Source: an uncultured Prevotellaceae bacterium (lineage in GTDB: Bacteria; Bacteroidota; Bacteroidia; Bacteroidales; Bacteroidaceae). Taken from it: DNA of 58,038 nt. Every line of letters begins with the position of its first letter. Positions within the stretch are counted from its first letter, which is position 1. Shown piece by piece: positions 7,494-15,473 of the stretch. The stretch spans positions 1 through 58,038 of the forward strand of contig CACYQO010000010.1 in assembly GCA_902776545.1 (NCBI GenBank), read 5' to 3'. Made by a program: the position numbers and the translations under genes. A model generated the notes under the pieces. It did not search any database, was not told where the DNA came from, and worked only from the letters and a program-made list of their open reading frames with translations.

Positions 7494-7825
7494 AAGCGTT
7501 CCTCCTTGATATTGACGGGTTCAACACTGACGTTACCGATACAGTCGCGACAGCAGGTAAGCAACAATGCCATCCTGTCACGACGGTTGATTTTCCAGTT
7601 ACGTTCGGCGATGTTCAGCATCCATCCCTCAGGAATCAGACCGTCGAAGAAGGAAAACAATACATTATTGATATACGGTTCCTGACGTAATGGAAGCGTC
7701 AGACTGACGGGCTGGACATCAGGAAGGCTAAGATACGCCTCATCGTATACAAACGTATACCCTTGCTCGTCTTCGGTAATGATGCCAGCAGAAATGCCGT
7801 TGCAGAATACACGCCCCTGTCTCAT
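7490..7825 (-). CDS. HipS-like protein (HipA N-terminal subdomain as separate gene)
   Basis: 111 residues matching the HipA N-terminal subdomain: GRVFCNGISAGIITEDEQGY, then SLTLPLRQEPY and VLFSFFDGLIPEGWMLN, the hallmark PF(F)-x-LLPEG-like segment. In the three-gene hipBST systems this part is the separate HipS antitoxin that restrains the HipT kinase. Here the order hipB-hipS-hipT and 4-base overlaps on both sides match that layout. The split of HipA is common in Bacteroidales, and whether the small protein is the antitoxin here is inferred from the E. coli O127 system. Confidence 0.8.
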   Translation of the reverse strand: MRQGRVFCNGISAGIITEDEQGYTFVYDEAYLSLPDVQPVSLTLPLRQEPYINNVLFSFFDGLIPEGWMLNIAERNWKINRRDRMALLLTCCRDCIGNVSVEPVNIKEERL

Positions 7826-8043
7826 CTGTCAGTCCTCCTTTCCATTGGCACAGGGCCTAACTGAAGATTGAAAAGTTCCAAAACCTGGTTTACTTTGTCC
7901 ATACGGACGGTAGGCTTGCCCTGCTCCAGTTCGCGGACAAAGCGCAAACCTACGCCAGACTTATAGGCGAGGTCTTGCTGCGTCAGGTGATATTCCTTAC
8001 GCAATTGTTTGATAGTGGCGGATAATGTCTCACTCATACTCAA
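7822..8043 (-). CDS. hipB: HipB-like XRE-family antitoxin/repressor
   Basis: 73 residues. An XRE helix-turn-helix spans residues ~8-60: ATIKQLRKEYHLTQQDLAYK then SGVGLRFVRELEQGK, with recognition-helix residues VGLRFVRE. HipB dimers bind operator palindromes in their own promoter and repress the operon, sometimes together with the kinase. The ATG at 8043 is followed by a second at 8037. Upstream, at 8107-8151, lie palindromes that fit the operator. It overlaps the HipS-like gene by 4 bases. Confidence 0.85.
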   Translation of the reverse strand: MSMSETLSATIKQLRKEYHLTQQDLAYKSGVGLRFVRELEQGKPTVRMDKVNQVLELFNLQLGPVPMERRTDR

Positions 8044-8106
8044 TTATACCTTTTCGGGCGCAATTTAGTCATTATTCTTGGAATAGACAAGCAAAAGAGT
8101 CCGAAA

Positions 8107-8151
8107 GGGTATACTTTTAACATACTTTACACATTTTATACCCTATAGGGT
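8107..8151. promoter_or_regulatory. Candidate HipB operators
   Basis: Perfect 12-bp palindrome ACCCTATAGGGT at 8140-8151, and an inverted pair GGGTATA (8107-8113) / TATACCC (8137-8143) spanning three turns of DNA, 64-108 bases ahead of hipB. No clear TAnnTTTG box is visible on the minus strand here. Confidence 0.45.
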
Positions 8152-8184
8152 GTGGAGGAGACACTATATACACTCAAAACAGCT

Positions 8185-8238
8185 GAGTTAACTCGATTTG
8201 TCGTTTGAGTTAACTCGATCGATGTTTTGAGTTAACTC
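8185..8238. repeat. Period-22 palindrome array A
   Basis: Three perfect GAGTTAACTC palindromes at 8185, 8207 and 8229, exactly 22 bases apart, with spacers GATTTGTCGTTT and GATCGATGTTTT. Copy D at 39612-39665 is nearly identical, spacers included. Confidence 0.9.
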
Positions 8239-8272
8239 ACGTATTTTTTACTACTACAATCATCAAATTGGT

Positions 8273-8350
8273 CATTAAGAGCCAATCGGTCGTTTGGCTC
8301 GAGCCAAAAGGGGTATTAGCTCGAGCTAAAATGGGTTTTGGCTCGAGCCA
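8273..8350. repeat. Period-22 palindrome array B
   Basis: 12-bp palindromes TGGCTCGAGCCA (8295), TAGCTCGAGCTA (8317) and TGGCTCGAGCCA (8339) at exact 22-base steps, plus a half-site (GAGCCA) in register at 8273-8284. The middle unit differs from its neighbours at both ends of the dyad, so symmetry is kept by paired change. Confidence 0.9.
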
Positions 8351-8372
8351 AATTTAGGGGGCATTTTAAGAT

Positions 8373-8395
8373 TGACTTTTCCTGATCTCACTAGT
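8373..8395 (+). repeat. Array tail motif, copy 1
   Basis: TGACTTTTCCTGAT followed by CTCACTAGT, just after array B. Near-identical tails follow array C (8543-8562) and array G (57921-57942). Confidence 0.7.
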
Positions 8396-8451
8396 ACGCT
8401 GTGTATGCAGGCTTACTTGATAATCTTGTCACAGACGGAATTCTTGTGACA

Positions 8452-8529
8452 ATAACCCAGGGTTATCGTCAAATAACCTTGGGTTATTACAGAATAAGGC
8501 AAGGTTATTGCAGAATAAGGCTTTAGTCA
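8452..8529. repeat. Period-21 palindrome array C
   Basis: Units at 8452 (ATAACCCAGGGTTAT, perfect), 8473 (ATAACCTTGGGTTAT), 8494 (ATAAGGCAAGGTTAT, degenerate) and 8515 (ATAAGG half-site): 21-base steps, with dyads decaying toward the right. Confidence 0.8.
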
Positions 8530-8542
8530 AACACAACATAGG

Positions 8543-8562
8543 TGACTTTTCCTGATTCTCAA
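8543..8562 (+). repeat. Array tail motif, copy 2
   Basis: TGACTTTTCCTGAT followed by TCTCAA, 14 bases after array C; 14/14 identical to the copy at 8373-8386. Confidence 0.7.
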
Positions 8563-8603
8563 TAGACAATTTATCTCTTCATAAGCCACCTCAGTTGCGT
8601 TTC

Positions 8604-9080
8604 TTACTTCTCTATCAAGCAGACGGCATAGGCGGAGATGCCTTCCTCGCGGCCTGTGAAGCCGAGTTTCTCGGTAGTGGTGGCCTTGATGGAGATATCA
8701 TCCTCATCGCAGCCGCAGATTTGAGCCATACAGGCCTTCATGGCGGGAATGTGGGGATTCATCTTGGGACGCTCGGCACAGATGGTGGCATCGATGTTCA
8801 CCAGGTGATAGCCCTTCGTGGCAATCAGGGCAATGGTATCGCGGAGGATGATCTTACTGTCCATGCCGTCGGTCTCTGCCGAAGTATCAGGGAAGTGATA
8901 GCCGATGTCGCGCATGTTTGCGGCTCCCAACAGGGCGTCGCAGACGGCATGCAGCAGCACGTCGGCATCACTGTGGCCCAAAAGGCCCTTACTGTGTTCA
9001 ATCTTAATGCCGCCCATCCACAGGTCGCGGCCTTCTACTAACTGATGGACATCGAAGCCAAAGCCAACTCGAATTTTCAT
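8604..9080 (-). CDS. ispF: 2-C-methyl-D-erythritol 2,4-cyclodiphosphate synthase
   Basis: 158 residues, standard length. It converts CDP-ME 2-phosphate to MEcPP with release of CMP in the MEP isoprenoid pathway; cytoplasmic homotrimer. Metal ligands are visible as D10 and H12 (GFGFDVHQL) and H44 (VLLHAVCDALLGA), after the GHSDADV motif. ATTTEKLGFTGREEG holds the conserved TTTEK/GFTGR cytidine-binding loop. It is last in a minus-strand run porU-porV-ispF; the 110-base gap to porV holds an inverted repeat of TTTACAG units, so co-transcription is uncertain. Confidence 0.97.
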   Translation of the reverse strand: MKIRVGFGFDVHQLVEGRDLWMGGIKIEHSKGLLGHSDADVLLHAVCDALLGAANMRDIGYHFPDTSAETDGMDSKIILRDTIALIATKGYHLVNIDATICAERPKMNPHIPAMKACMAQICGCDEDDISIKATTTEKLGFTGREEGISAYAVCLIEK

Positions 9081-9081
9081 T

Positions 9082-9184
9082 TTGTTTACAGTTTACAGTT
9101 TACGGTTTACAGTTGATTACTTCTATAGACAGAACGGCTTGCCAGCATATCATCTGTAAACTGTAAACCGTCAACTGTAAACAA
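9082..9184. repeat. Inverted array of 7-bp repeats between ispF and porV
   Basis: Left arm 9082-9112 is built of GTTTACA/GTTTACG units. The right arm 9154-9184 is its reverse complement at 28 of 31 positions. The arms enclose 41 bases without a gene. The RNA could fold as a long hairpin between the two genes. Confidence 0.8.
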
Positions 9185-9190
9185 GACCTA

Positions 9191-10381
9191 CTATCTCCTA
9201 AAAAGATCCTTAATTCCATCCATGTCGAAGGCGAGGGTGAAACGGAGGGTCTGGTCAAGTGGATTGCTCTTGGCCGTGGAGATGACATAACCCACGTCAA
9301 GGGAGAATACACTCATGCGGAAACCACCACCAACGGTGAAATACTTCATATTGCCTTTTGACTCCGCCTGATGGTGATAACCTGCACGGAGCGAGAACTG
9401 GTCGTGGTAGACATACTCGGCACCCAGACTCCAAACAATCTCTTCAAGTTCCTCCTTGAAACCGTCAGGGGCATCGCCAAAACTCTTGAAAATACCACTG
9501 ATTGAACTCACATCGCTGTACTCACGACGCACACGGTCCTGATAGTCGCTGTTCGACTCACCCTCTTCCTGACGAGGCACGGTGGGCACCAACAGCTTGT
9601 TGGCATCGGCAGTGATGCTGAAACGGTTATACTCATCGACAGGCACCATCAACGAGGCACCCAGACGGAGGTTAGCCGGCAGGAACTGGCTCTCGTCGTC
9701 ACCATAGAAGGAGATCTTCGAGCCGATGTTCGACATGTTCATACCCAAGCCCAGCTGACACTCACGACTGCCAAGCATGATGTAGTTGTTGTAGTACAAC
9801 GCCAAGTCGGCTGCGAAGGCAGAGGCAGGCTTGGAGTCCTCGCTGTAGTCATAACGCAGGTCGCTGTGTATCCATCGGATGGCAGCAGCCAGGGAGAACT
9901 TCTCACTGAGCATCATCGAATAAGCCACGTCGAGCGCCATCTCGTAGGGCTTCACACTCATACCGTCATCGGCAAACACCTCACCGAGGGAGAAATAGCG
10001 CACCGATCCGGAGATGGCGGAGTAGTCGCCGATGCGGTAGTAACCTGCCACATAGGCGAGGTCGATATCGCTGACGAGCTGACGGAGCCACGGGGTGTAG
10101 TTCAGGGCGATGCCAGAACGGCTGATGCAGAAGGGGTACTTGGCAGGGTTCCAGTACTGGGAGTTCACATCCGGGTCTGTGGCCGCACCAATGTCACCCA
10201 AAGAGGCACCACGGGCATCAGGAGCGATGGTCTGTGAGATGACAGCATGTTCAACGGGATTGAACATCTGAACCTTGTCTTCGTCCTGGGCAAAGAGACT
10301 TAAAGGTAAAAAGGTAAAAAGGTAAAAAGGTAAAAACCATTTTACCCACCCCGTCACCTTATTATATATTATATTCATCAT
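9191..10381 (-). CDS. porV: Type IX secretion outer-membrane protein PorV (LptO)
   Basis: 396 residues. Outer-membrane barrel of the FadL-like fold that shuttles T9SS cargo from the SprA translocon to the PorU sortase. Signal peptide to ~residue 32, ending LSLFAQ. The conserved PorV start follows: HAVISQTIAPDARGASLGDI and SQYWNPAKYPF. The C-terminus is a run of amphipathic strands ending in RFTLAFDMDGIKDLFRR. It is downstream of porU, as in many Bacteroidales. The signal peptide is partly written by four 8-bp GGTAAAAA repeats (10305-10336); changing the copy number would shift frame. A start at the second Met (10378) is equally possible. Confidence 0.93.
   Translation of the reverse strand: MMNIIYNKVTGWVKWFLPFYLFTFLPLSLFAQDEDKVQMFNPVEHAVISQTIAPDARGASLGDIGAATDPDVNSQYWNPAKYPFCISRSGIALNYTPWLRQLVSDIDLAYVAGYYRIGDYSAISGSVRYFSLGEVFADDGMSVKPYEMALDVAYSMMLSEKFSLAAAIRWIHSDLRYDYSEDSKPASAFAADLALYYNNYIMLGSRECQLGLGMNMSNIGSKISFYGDDESQFLPANLRLGASLMVPVDEYNRFSITADANKLLVPTVPRQEEGESNSDYQDRVRREYSDVSSISGIFKSFGDAPDGFKEELEEIVWSLGAEYVYHDQFSLRAGYHHQAESKGNMKYFTVGGGFRMSVFSLDVGYVISTAKSNPLDQTLRFTLAFDMDGIKDLFRR
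10305..10336. repeat. Four tandem 8-bp units in the porV signal sequence
   Basis: GGTAAAAA at 10305, 10313, 10321 and 10329, translated on the minus strand as FLPFYLFTFLPL. An inverted, degenerate set of the same units lies at about 10423-10472 before porV. Confidence 0.9.
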
Positions 10382-10422
10382 TTTTATTTATTTCTTTTTA
10401 TTCTTTGATTCTCTTACTTTTT

Positions 10423-10472
10423 TACTTTCTTACTTTTTTACCTTTTTACTTTTTTACCTTTTTACCTTTATA
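10423..10472. repeat. Degenerate TTACTTTT/TTACCTTT repeat between porV and porU
   Basis: Six to seven 8-bp units of the type TTTTTACT/TTTTTACC fill the gap upstream of porV and downstream of the porU stop (10492). They are reverse-complementary to the units at 10305-10336. Confidence 0.8.
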
Positions 10473-10491
10473 TAACGTTTCCGCCACCTAT

Positions 10492-13400
10492 TTATTGTCT
10501 GAGGATGACCAATTTAACGGTTTTAGAGGTGCCACCCACGGTAAACCGGCAGAGATAGACACCAGTGTTCAGGAAGGAACCGCCACTGAGAGAGAGGTTC
10601 CAGTTGAGCACATACGCACCATTGGTGGTCGCACCCTTCATCTCCCGCTTGTAAAGCTGTCGGCCTGAGAGGTCAAACACCTCCATCAGCACATCCATAT
10701 CCGCACCAGCCATACTCTGGGTGATGATGAACGTGGTCTGATCCCAAGCAGGGTTCTTCGTACAGATGACGTTCACATCGCCTGAAGAGGCGTCGTCAGA
10801 CACCACGAACGAGAGGCGGGAGACAGATGAGTTGTTCAGCACATCCCAAGCGCGGAACTGCAGGGTGTGAGGGCCGATGGTGAGAGCCGGTATGCTGAAG
10901 CCGACCGTACCGCTGCGATAGTCACCGAAGTTGAAGGTGAAGTAGTCGTTGAGGTTATAGGTCTGCGACGTTTCTCCGTCGATGACGAGTTCGAGGTCGT
11001 GGCCAATGCTGCTGCCAGAGGCGTTGATGCCGCTCTCATCATAAAGCTCTGCGAAGAAATAGGGCGTGGTGTTGACCTTGTCACCATTAGTGAACGAACG
11101 GGTGTTGAGGTAACAGAAGATGGAGGGGCCGATAGAGTCATTGGCAGTGATCTCACTGTCGGTGAGATAGAAGTCATCCGTCAGGCCATGGGCCGTTTCC
11201 GTCTTGTCATTATTGACGGCATAGAGTGTCATCAGACCACTGCCATCGGTATAACTGATATCCTTAGGTACGGCAAAAGTGAAGTGGAACACGCCCTGAC
11301 TCACGCTGTCGGCTCCCTGATAGAGCGTCTTCGTGCGATCTTTATAGACGAAGGGGGTCTCAGCTCCCTGCGACGAGGTGTCGTTGAGTTTGCAGACGAT
11401 GGTCTCCTCAGCATCGCGGACAGTAGCCGTCACGACCCCCTGGAAGTCTGTAGCCACTTCCGTGCCACGGACGACATGACCTGTGACTTTAGCGATGGAT
11501 CCTGCACCGAGGGTGACGGCAGAACCTGCGGGCTGACCGTTGATGCTGTCGACCACCACCTCTATCCGTGGACAGGCCAGCGGAAGGGCCGGATCACCCA
11601 GAAGGGTGTATTGCAGTTTGTTGGGCGAGATGTCGCGTCCTGTGGTGACAAGGTCGCACTTTGCCTGACGTGCAGCTTCGCCGATGGTGTAGCCGGGAGT
11701 AAGTACATAGCCAGTAAAGGCGAGGTTCATTGCCTCGTTGTAGTTGGCATAGACGGTTCGCGTGGTACCAAAGAAGGCCACGCCCCCACCCTTCTGACTC
11801 AGCATCACGGTCTCGCCGATGTTATCTTCCTGTCCGTCGAAGGGCATGATGTCGCAGGAGGCCGTGAGCCACAGGGGCAGATGGTTGGTGGTGGAGGTCT
11901 CAAAGTCGGCAAGCTTCATCACAAGTTCATGGGAGAAGGCGTAGGGTGCACCGTGACCGTTGTAATTCATGAACAGGGCACCGTCGGCCATCTGCTGCTT
12001 GATCTGACGGGTAGCCTCCGGATAGGAATAGCCCGTAGCGGAGGAGACGCGCTGATAGGCGTCCCAGTAGATCTTCTTCACCTGATAGCCCGGATAATTA
12101 TTCTCAATGAGGGTGGCCACACGGTCGGCGGTGATCATGTGGGAGTTGTTATTGCCGTCATCACCCATCACACAGACGACGTTCTGCCAAGGGCCTGCAA
12201 ATTCATTGGTGGCATAACTAAGCGTCTTGTCGACGAGCACTTTTGCCTGATCGAGTGTTCGGGCGGGATAACGACCAACGGCCACATCGGGCTTGCCTTT
12301 ATACGACGAACCCTCCTGGATCACTTCCTCGTCGTCGAGGAGACAGAAGAAATCATCGCTGACGTAACAACTGACGTGGCTGAAAGAGTTCTCGCTCTCG
12401 AAGCAGAGCAGGAAGTCATCCGGGTCGTAGTCTTCCCAATCGGCACAAAGCATACGGTTATCCCAAGCACCGTCGCCAAAGAGCAAGAGATAGCGTGGCT
12501 GATCCTGGTCTGTATCGGCACGGTCGTAGAGCATCTTCATATACCGGCGGTAGGCCGTGGCATCAGGCGTTCCGCTGGAAAACTCATTATAGAGCTCATC
12601 GGCAGGGACTATCCTGACACGCATACTGTCGTGCTCCTCATGCCAAGCCCTGATACGCTCAGCCTCTGACACCACCTGCTGGTTGGTGGGGATGATGATG
12701 ATCATATCGGCAGCCGCATCGGCATGATGGTCCTGATTCATGATGAGGTAGAGGAAGTTGGGCACTGGCAGGTCTGATGCCTGCAGGTCCGTCATCGCCT
12801 TGGGATTATCGAGTGTCAGCGAGAGATAGTCGAGTCGCAGGTTCGACCCGGAGGTCTGGGTGATGGTCACGGTATTCTCTCCTGCCTTCAAATTCGTCAG
12901 GACGTAGTTGGTGATATTCTCTTCGGCCTCAGTATAACTGTCGAGGGAGACATTCTTTGTAATGGTGCCGATGACAGAGTCATTGACGGCAACGGTGGCA
13001 GAGATGCTGCCATCGTAGGTCAGGGCGACAGACAAGGTGCCTGTTTCACCATTGGCGTAGAGGGTATAACTGCGCGGATTGCCAATAGAGAAGAGTGTCT
13101 TGTCGAAGAGGTTACGGCCACCGTGATACCAGGCGAAATCATCGACCTCATACAGATCATGATAGTCGTTGGCCGTGGGGTAATGGGCTGCCGTGAAATC
13201 CTCCTGGCTGATGAAGAGAGGTTCGTCCTCACTCTCTGTCAGGAAGTAATAGCCGGCATCGGAATAGGGGTTTCTGGTACGGGTGGTAGTAGCAGCAGTC
13301 TCCCAGTTCACTGGTCCAATGCCATAGAACAGCCGGCGGCCGTCAATCATACAGGTGGGCACTTCTTCAAGGTCATCCGTTTCAGCGAGATAGTCACCTG

Positions 13401-14001
13401 TCAGCTTTTCCGGTTGCAGTGCTCCGCCATAGCCATAGAGTTTCACCTTCGAGGGATCGGAGAAGCCTGCCTTCTTGATAAGGGCATCCGTCAGCTGATA
13501 GAAGCCCGTCTCCGGGACGCTGATCTTCGCCCATGTGCCGGACTGGAGGACAGAGTGGTCGGCATAGCGTTCCTTGGCCGTAAGAGCAGCACGGGTTCTG
13601 GCAACAGGTGTGGCTGTCACATTCAGTTTGAAGAAAACGAGTTTCTGATACTTCCCGTTGCGGTACACCAAAGGCACAAACGACACCTCGAGTACACCCT
13701 GCTTACGGGCCACTTCTACAGACTGCGACACCTCAGGCCATGCCGGCAGCGGTTCACCACAGACCTGCTGATAGCGTTTGACATCGGCAGGCGACATATC
13801 GATAAACAAAGGATACTCGATATTGACGTGCCAGACGGAGTCGGCATAATGGCTGCCCAACTGCTTCTGATACGTATAGACAGGCAACAGAGAGTCTATC
13901 TTGACCTGCTGTGCCGTCAAGCTCACGTACTCCTGTGCCTCTGTACAAACACAAAGGAACAGAAGAACGCATCCTATCATCATTCTCCAGACGTTTCTCA
14001 C
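10492..14001 (-). CDS. porU: Type IX secretion sortase PorU (C25 cysteine peptidase)
   Basis: 1169 residues. Cell-surface transpeptidase that removes the C-terminal signal of T9SS cargo and attaches A-LPS. Signal peptide MRNVWRMMIGCVLLFLCV; the GTG at 14001 is preferred because it supplies the positive n-region, with alternatives ATG 13983/13980. A gingipain-like C25 domain occupies about residues 420-800: the catalytic His lies in FMNYNGHGAPYAF (~681) and Cys in WLTASCDIMPFDG (~716). The C-terminal ~90 residues form a T9SS-type sorting domain (DLSGRQLYKREM, then GVYLCRFTVGG). The order porU-porV is the usual one. Both catalytic residues are present, so it should be active. Confidence 0.95.
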   Translation of the reverse strand: MRNVWRMMIGCVLLFLCVCTEAQEYVSLTAQQVKIDSLLPVYTYQKQLGSHYADSVWHVNIEYPLFIDMSPADVKRYQQVCGEPLPAWPEVSQSVEVARKQGVLEVSFVPLVYRNGKYQKLVFFKLNVTATPVARTRAALTAKERYADHSVLQSGTWAKISVPETGFYQLTDALIKKAGFSDPSKVKLYGYGGALQPEKLTGDYLAETDDLEEVPTCMIDGRRLFYGIGPVNWETAATTTRTRNPYSDAGYYFLTESEDEPLFISQEDFTAAHYPTANDYHDLYEVDDFAWYHGGRNLFDKTLFSIGNPRSYTLYANGETGTLSVALTYDGSISATVAVNDSVIGTITKNVSLDSYTEAEENITNYVLTNLKAGENTVTITQTSGSNLRLDYLSLTLDNPKAMTDLQASDLPVPNFLYLIMNQDHHADAAADMIIIIPTNQQVVSEAERIRAWHEEHDSMRVRIVPADELYNEFSSGTPDATAYRRYMKMLYDRADTDQDQPRYLLLFGDGAWDNRMLCADWEDYDPDDFLLCFESENSFSHVSCYVSDDFFCLLDDEEVIQEGSSYKGKPDVAVGRYPARTLDQAKVLVDKTLSYATNEFAGPWQNVVCVMGDDGNNNSHMITADRVATLIENNYPGYQVKKIYWDAYQRVSSATGYSYPEATRQIKQQMADGALFMNYNGHGAPYAFSHELVMKLADFETSTTNHLPLWLTASCDIMPFDGQEDNIGETVMLSQKGGGVAFFGTTRTVYANYNEAMNLAFTGYVLTPGYTIGEAARQAKCDLVTTGRDISPNKLQYTLLGDPALPLACPRIEVVVDSINGQPAGSAVTLGAGSIAKVTGHVVRGTEVATDFQGVVTATVRDAEETIVCKLNDTSSQGAETPFVYKDRTKTLYQGADSVSQGVFHFTFAVPKDISYTDGSGLMTLYAVNNDKTETAHGLTDDFYLTDSEITANDSIGPSIFCYLNTRSFTNGDKVNTTPYFFAELYDESGINASGSSIGHDLELVIDGETSQTYNLNDYFTFNFGDYRSGTVGFSIPALTIGPHTLQFRAWDVLNNSSVSRLSFVVSDDASSGDVNVICTKNPAWDQTTFIITQSMAGADMDVLMEVFDLSGRQLYKREMKGATTNGAYVLNWNLSLSGGSFLNTGVYLCRFTVGGTSKTVKLVILRQ

Positions 14002-14058
14002 GTTCTGCTGAAATCTTTAGGATAATAACGTTCTTCTGTTCCTTTTTATTGTGTGGCG

Positions 14059-15447
14059 TTAGCCTCTTGCTTCGATTTTCTTGTTGATATCGTCGATTAC
14101 CTCGTCAGTCAACTCATACTTCGAGATGATGAACATGGCGAGAGCAAGCAGGATAGCGGGGATGACGCAGACCAGCCAGAGGATTCCCTCCTCAGCAATA
14201 GGTGTCTGGTCGATAACCTTGCTGTCATAATCGACGAATGCCAAGACGGCAGGGCCGACAATGCTACCGAAGGTCATACCGGCCTTGAAGAACAGTCCCG
14301 TCAAGGCATTGACAATACCGGAAATACGACGGCCTGTAGTGTACTCACCATAGGAGATCACCTCAGGAACCAATGCCCACATATAACCCGTGGCGACGAT
14401 GACACCCGTAGACTTGATGAACTGGGCCACATAGATCATCATCATGCTGGGACTATCCATCTTGGAGATGACGTAGAGCATCGCCATACCGATGATGGCG
14501 GCGGTCAGGAAGAGATAGAACATATTCTTCTTTCCCACCATGCGCTTGAACCAGGGAACCAGCGGCATGAAGATAAACGCCGGAGCAGAACCCAAAGCCA
14601 TGAAGATGGACAATTCCTGAGCCGAACCGTGCAGATTGCTGTTCATGAAATAGGCGCCAGCGGCATTACCGACAGACATCATGGCGAAGGCAGTAATGAA
14701 GAAGAAAGCGAGAACGCGCAAGGGACGATTACGAAGGAACTCCATCCAGAGGTCGCTGACCTTCACGTCCTCCGTAGTTTTCGCATCCATCACAACGCGC
14801 TCCTTACACTGCGTGAAACAGAAGAAGAGCAGGCAGAAACCTACGATGGCATAGATGGTCATCGTCGTGAACCAAGCCGAGGGATCCTTCGGAAGGCTGT
14901 CAGACGGTGCGCCTGCAATCAGGGCGATGAACAGGGGCAGACCTGAGTTCACAGCCAGACCGCCGAGGTTTGCCATAAACATACGTACGGATGTAAGGAT
15001 GGTGATCTCGTCGGTGTCACGCGTCAGTGAGGAGTTCAAGGCTCCATACGGCACATTAATAAACGTATAGAGCAGCTGCATCGAGATATACGTGACATAG
15101 GCATATATCAGCGACGGTGCAAAACCGTTGTAGAAGCACAGGATGGCAAAACCCGAAAGGGGAATACCCACGTAGAGCAGATACGAACGGTATTTACCGA
15201 AACGCGGATTGCTCTTGTCGATCAAAGTACCCACGATGGGGTCCCAAATGACGTTTGCCACATTACCCACCAGGAACATCACAGCTACTGCTGACGGCGT
15301 GAGTCCGTAGATGTCGGTGTAGAAGAATAGCAGATAAGTACAAATGACCTGAAAGATCAGGTTCTGTGCCAGGTCACCGGAACCGAAGCCGATGCGCTGT
15401 ACCCAGTTTAGCTTATAGAAGCCCTTTGATTCGTTTGTTGTTGCCAT
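14059..15447 (-). CDS. GPH-family (MelB-like) sugar:cation symporter
   Basis: 462 residues, ~12 membrane segments. N-terminal GPH signature: RIGFGSGDLAQNLIFQVI followed by FYTDIYGLTPSAVAVMFLVG and WDPIVGTLIDKSNPRFGKYR, the Asp/Lys-rich loop of the MelB family. It imports glycosides, pentosides or hexuronides with Na+ or H+. It is 26 bases downstream of the SASA esterase gene on the same strand and opposite a second GPH transporter and a GH43, so plant cell-wall oligosaccharides are likely substrates (inference). Substrate identity is not readable from sequence. Confidence 0.9.
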   Translation of the reverse strand: MATTNESKGFYKLNWVQRIGFGSGDLAQNLIFQVICTYLLFFYTDIYGLTPSAVAVMFLVGNVANVIWDPIVGTLIDKSNPRFGKYRSYLLYVGIPLSGFAILCFYNGFAPSLIYAYVTYISMQLLYTFINVPYGALNSSLTRDTDEITILTSVRMFMANLGGLAVNSGLPLFIALIAGAPSDSLPKDPSAWFTTMTIYAIVGFCLLFFCFTQCKERVVMDAKTTEDVKVSDLWMEFLRNRPLRVLAFFFITAFAMMSVGNAAGAYFMNSNLHGSAQELSIFMALGSAPAFIFMPLVPWFKRMVGKKNMFYLFLTAAIIGMAMLYVISKMDSPSMMMIYVAQFIKSTGVIVATGYMWALVPEVISYGEYTTGRRISGIVNALTGLFFKAGMTFGSIVGPAVLAFVDYDSKVIDQTPIAEEGILWLVCVIPAILLALAMFIISKYELTDEVIDDINKKIEARG

Positions 15448-15473
15448 AATAAGATTTACTATTTAATGATTTA

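Noticed and set aside
8185-8529. CRISPR array
   Set aside because: Repeats are 10-15 base dyads with 6-12 base spacers, spacers are partly conserved, only three or four units per array, and no cas genes are present.
10867-12669. 600-codon plus-strand ORF
   Set aside because: It lies wholly inside porU on the other strand; porU has full domain structure and catalytic residues, and the antisense protein shows no recognisable motif. Strong codon bias leaves the opposite frame open.
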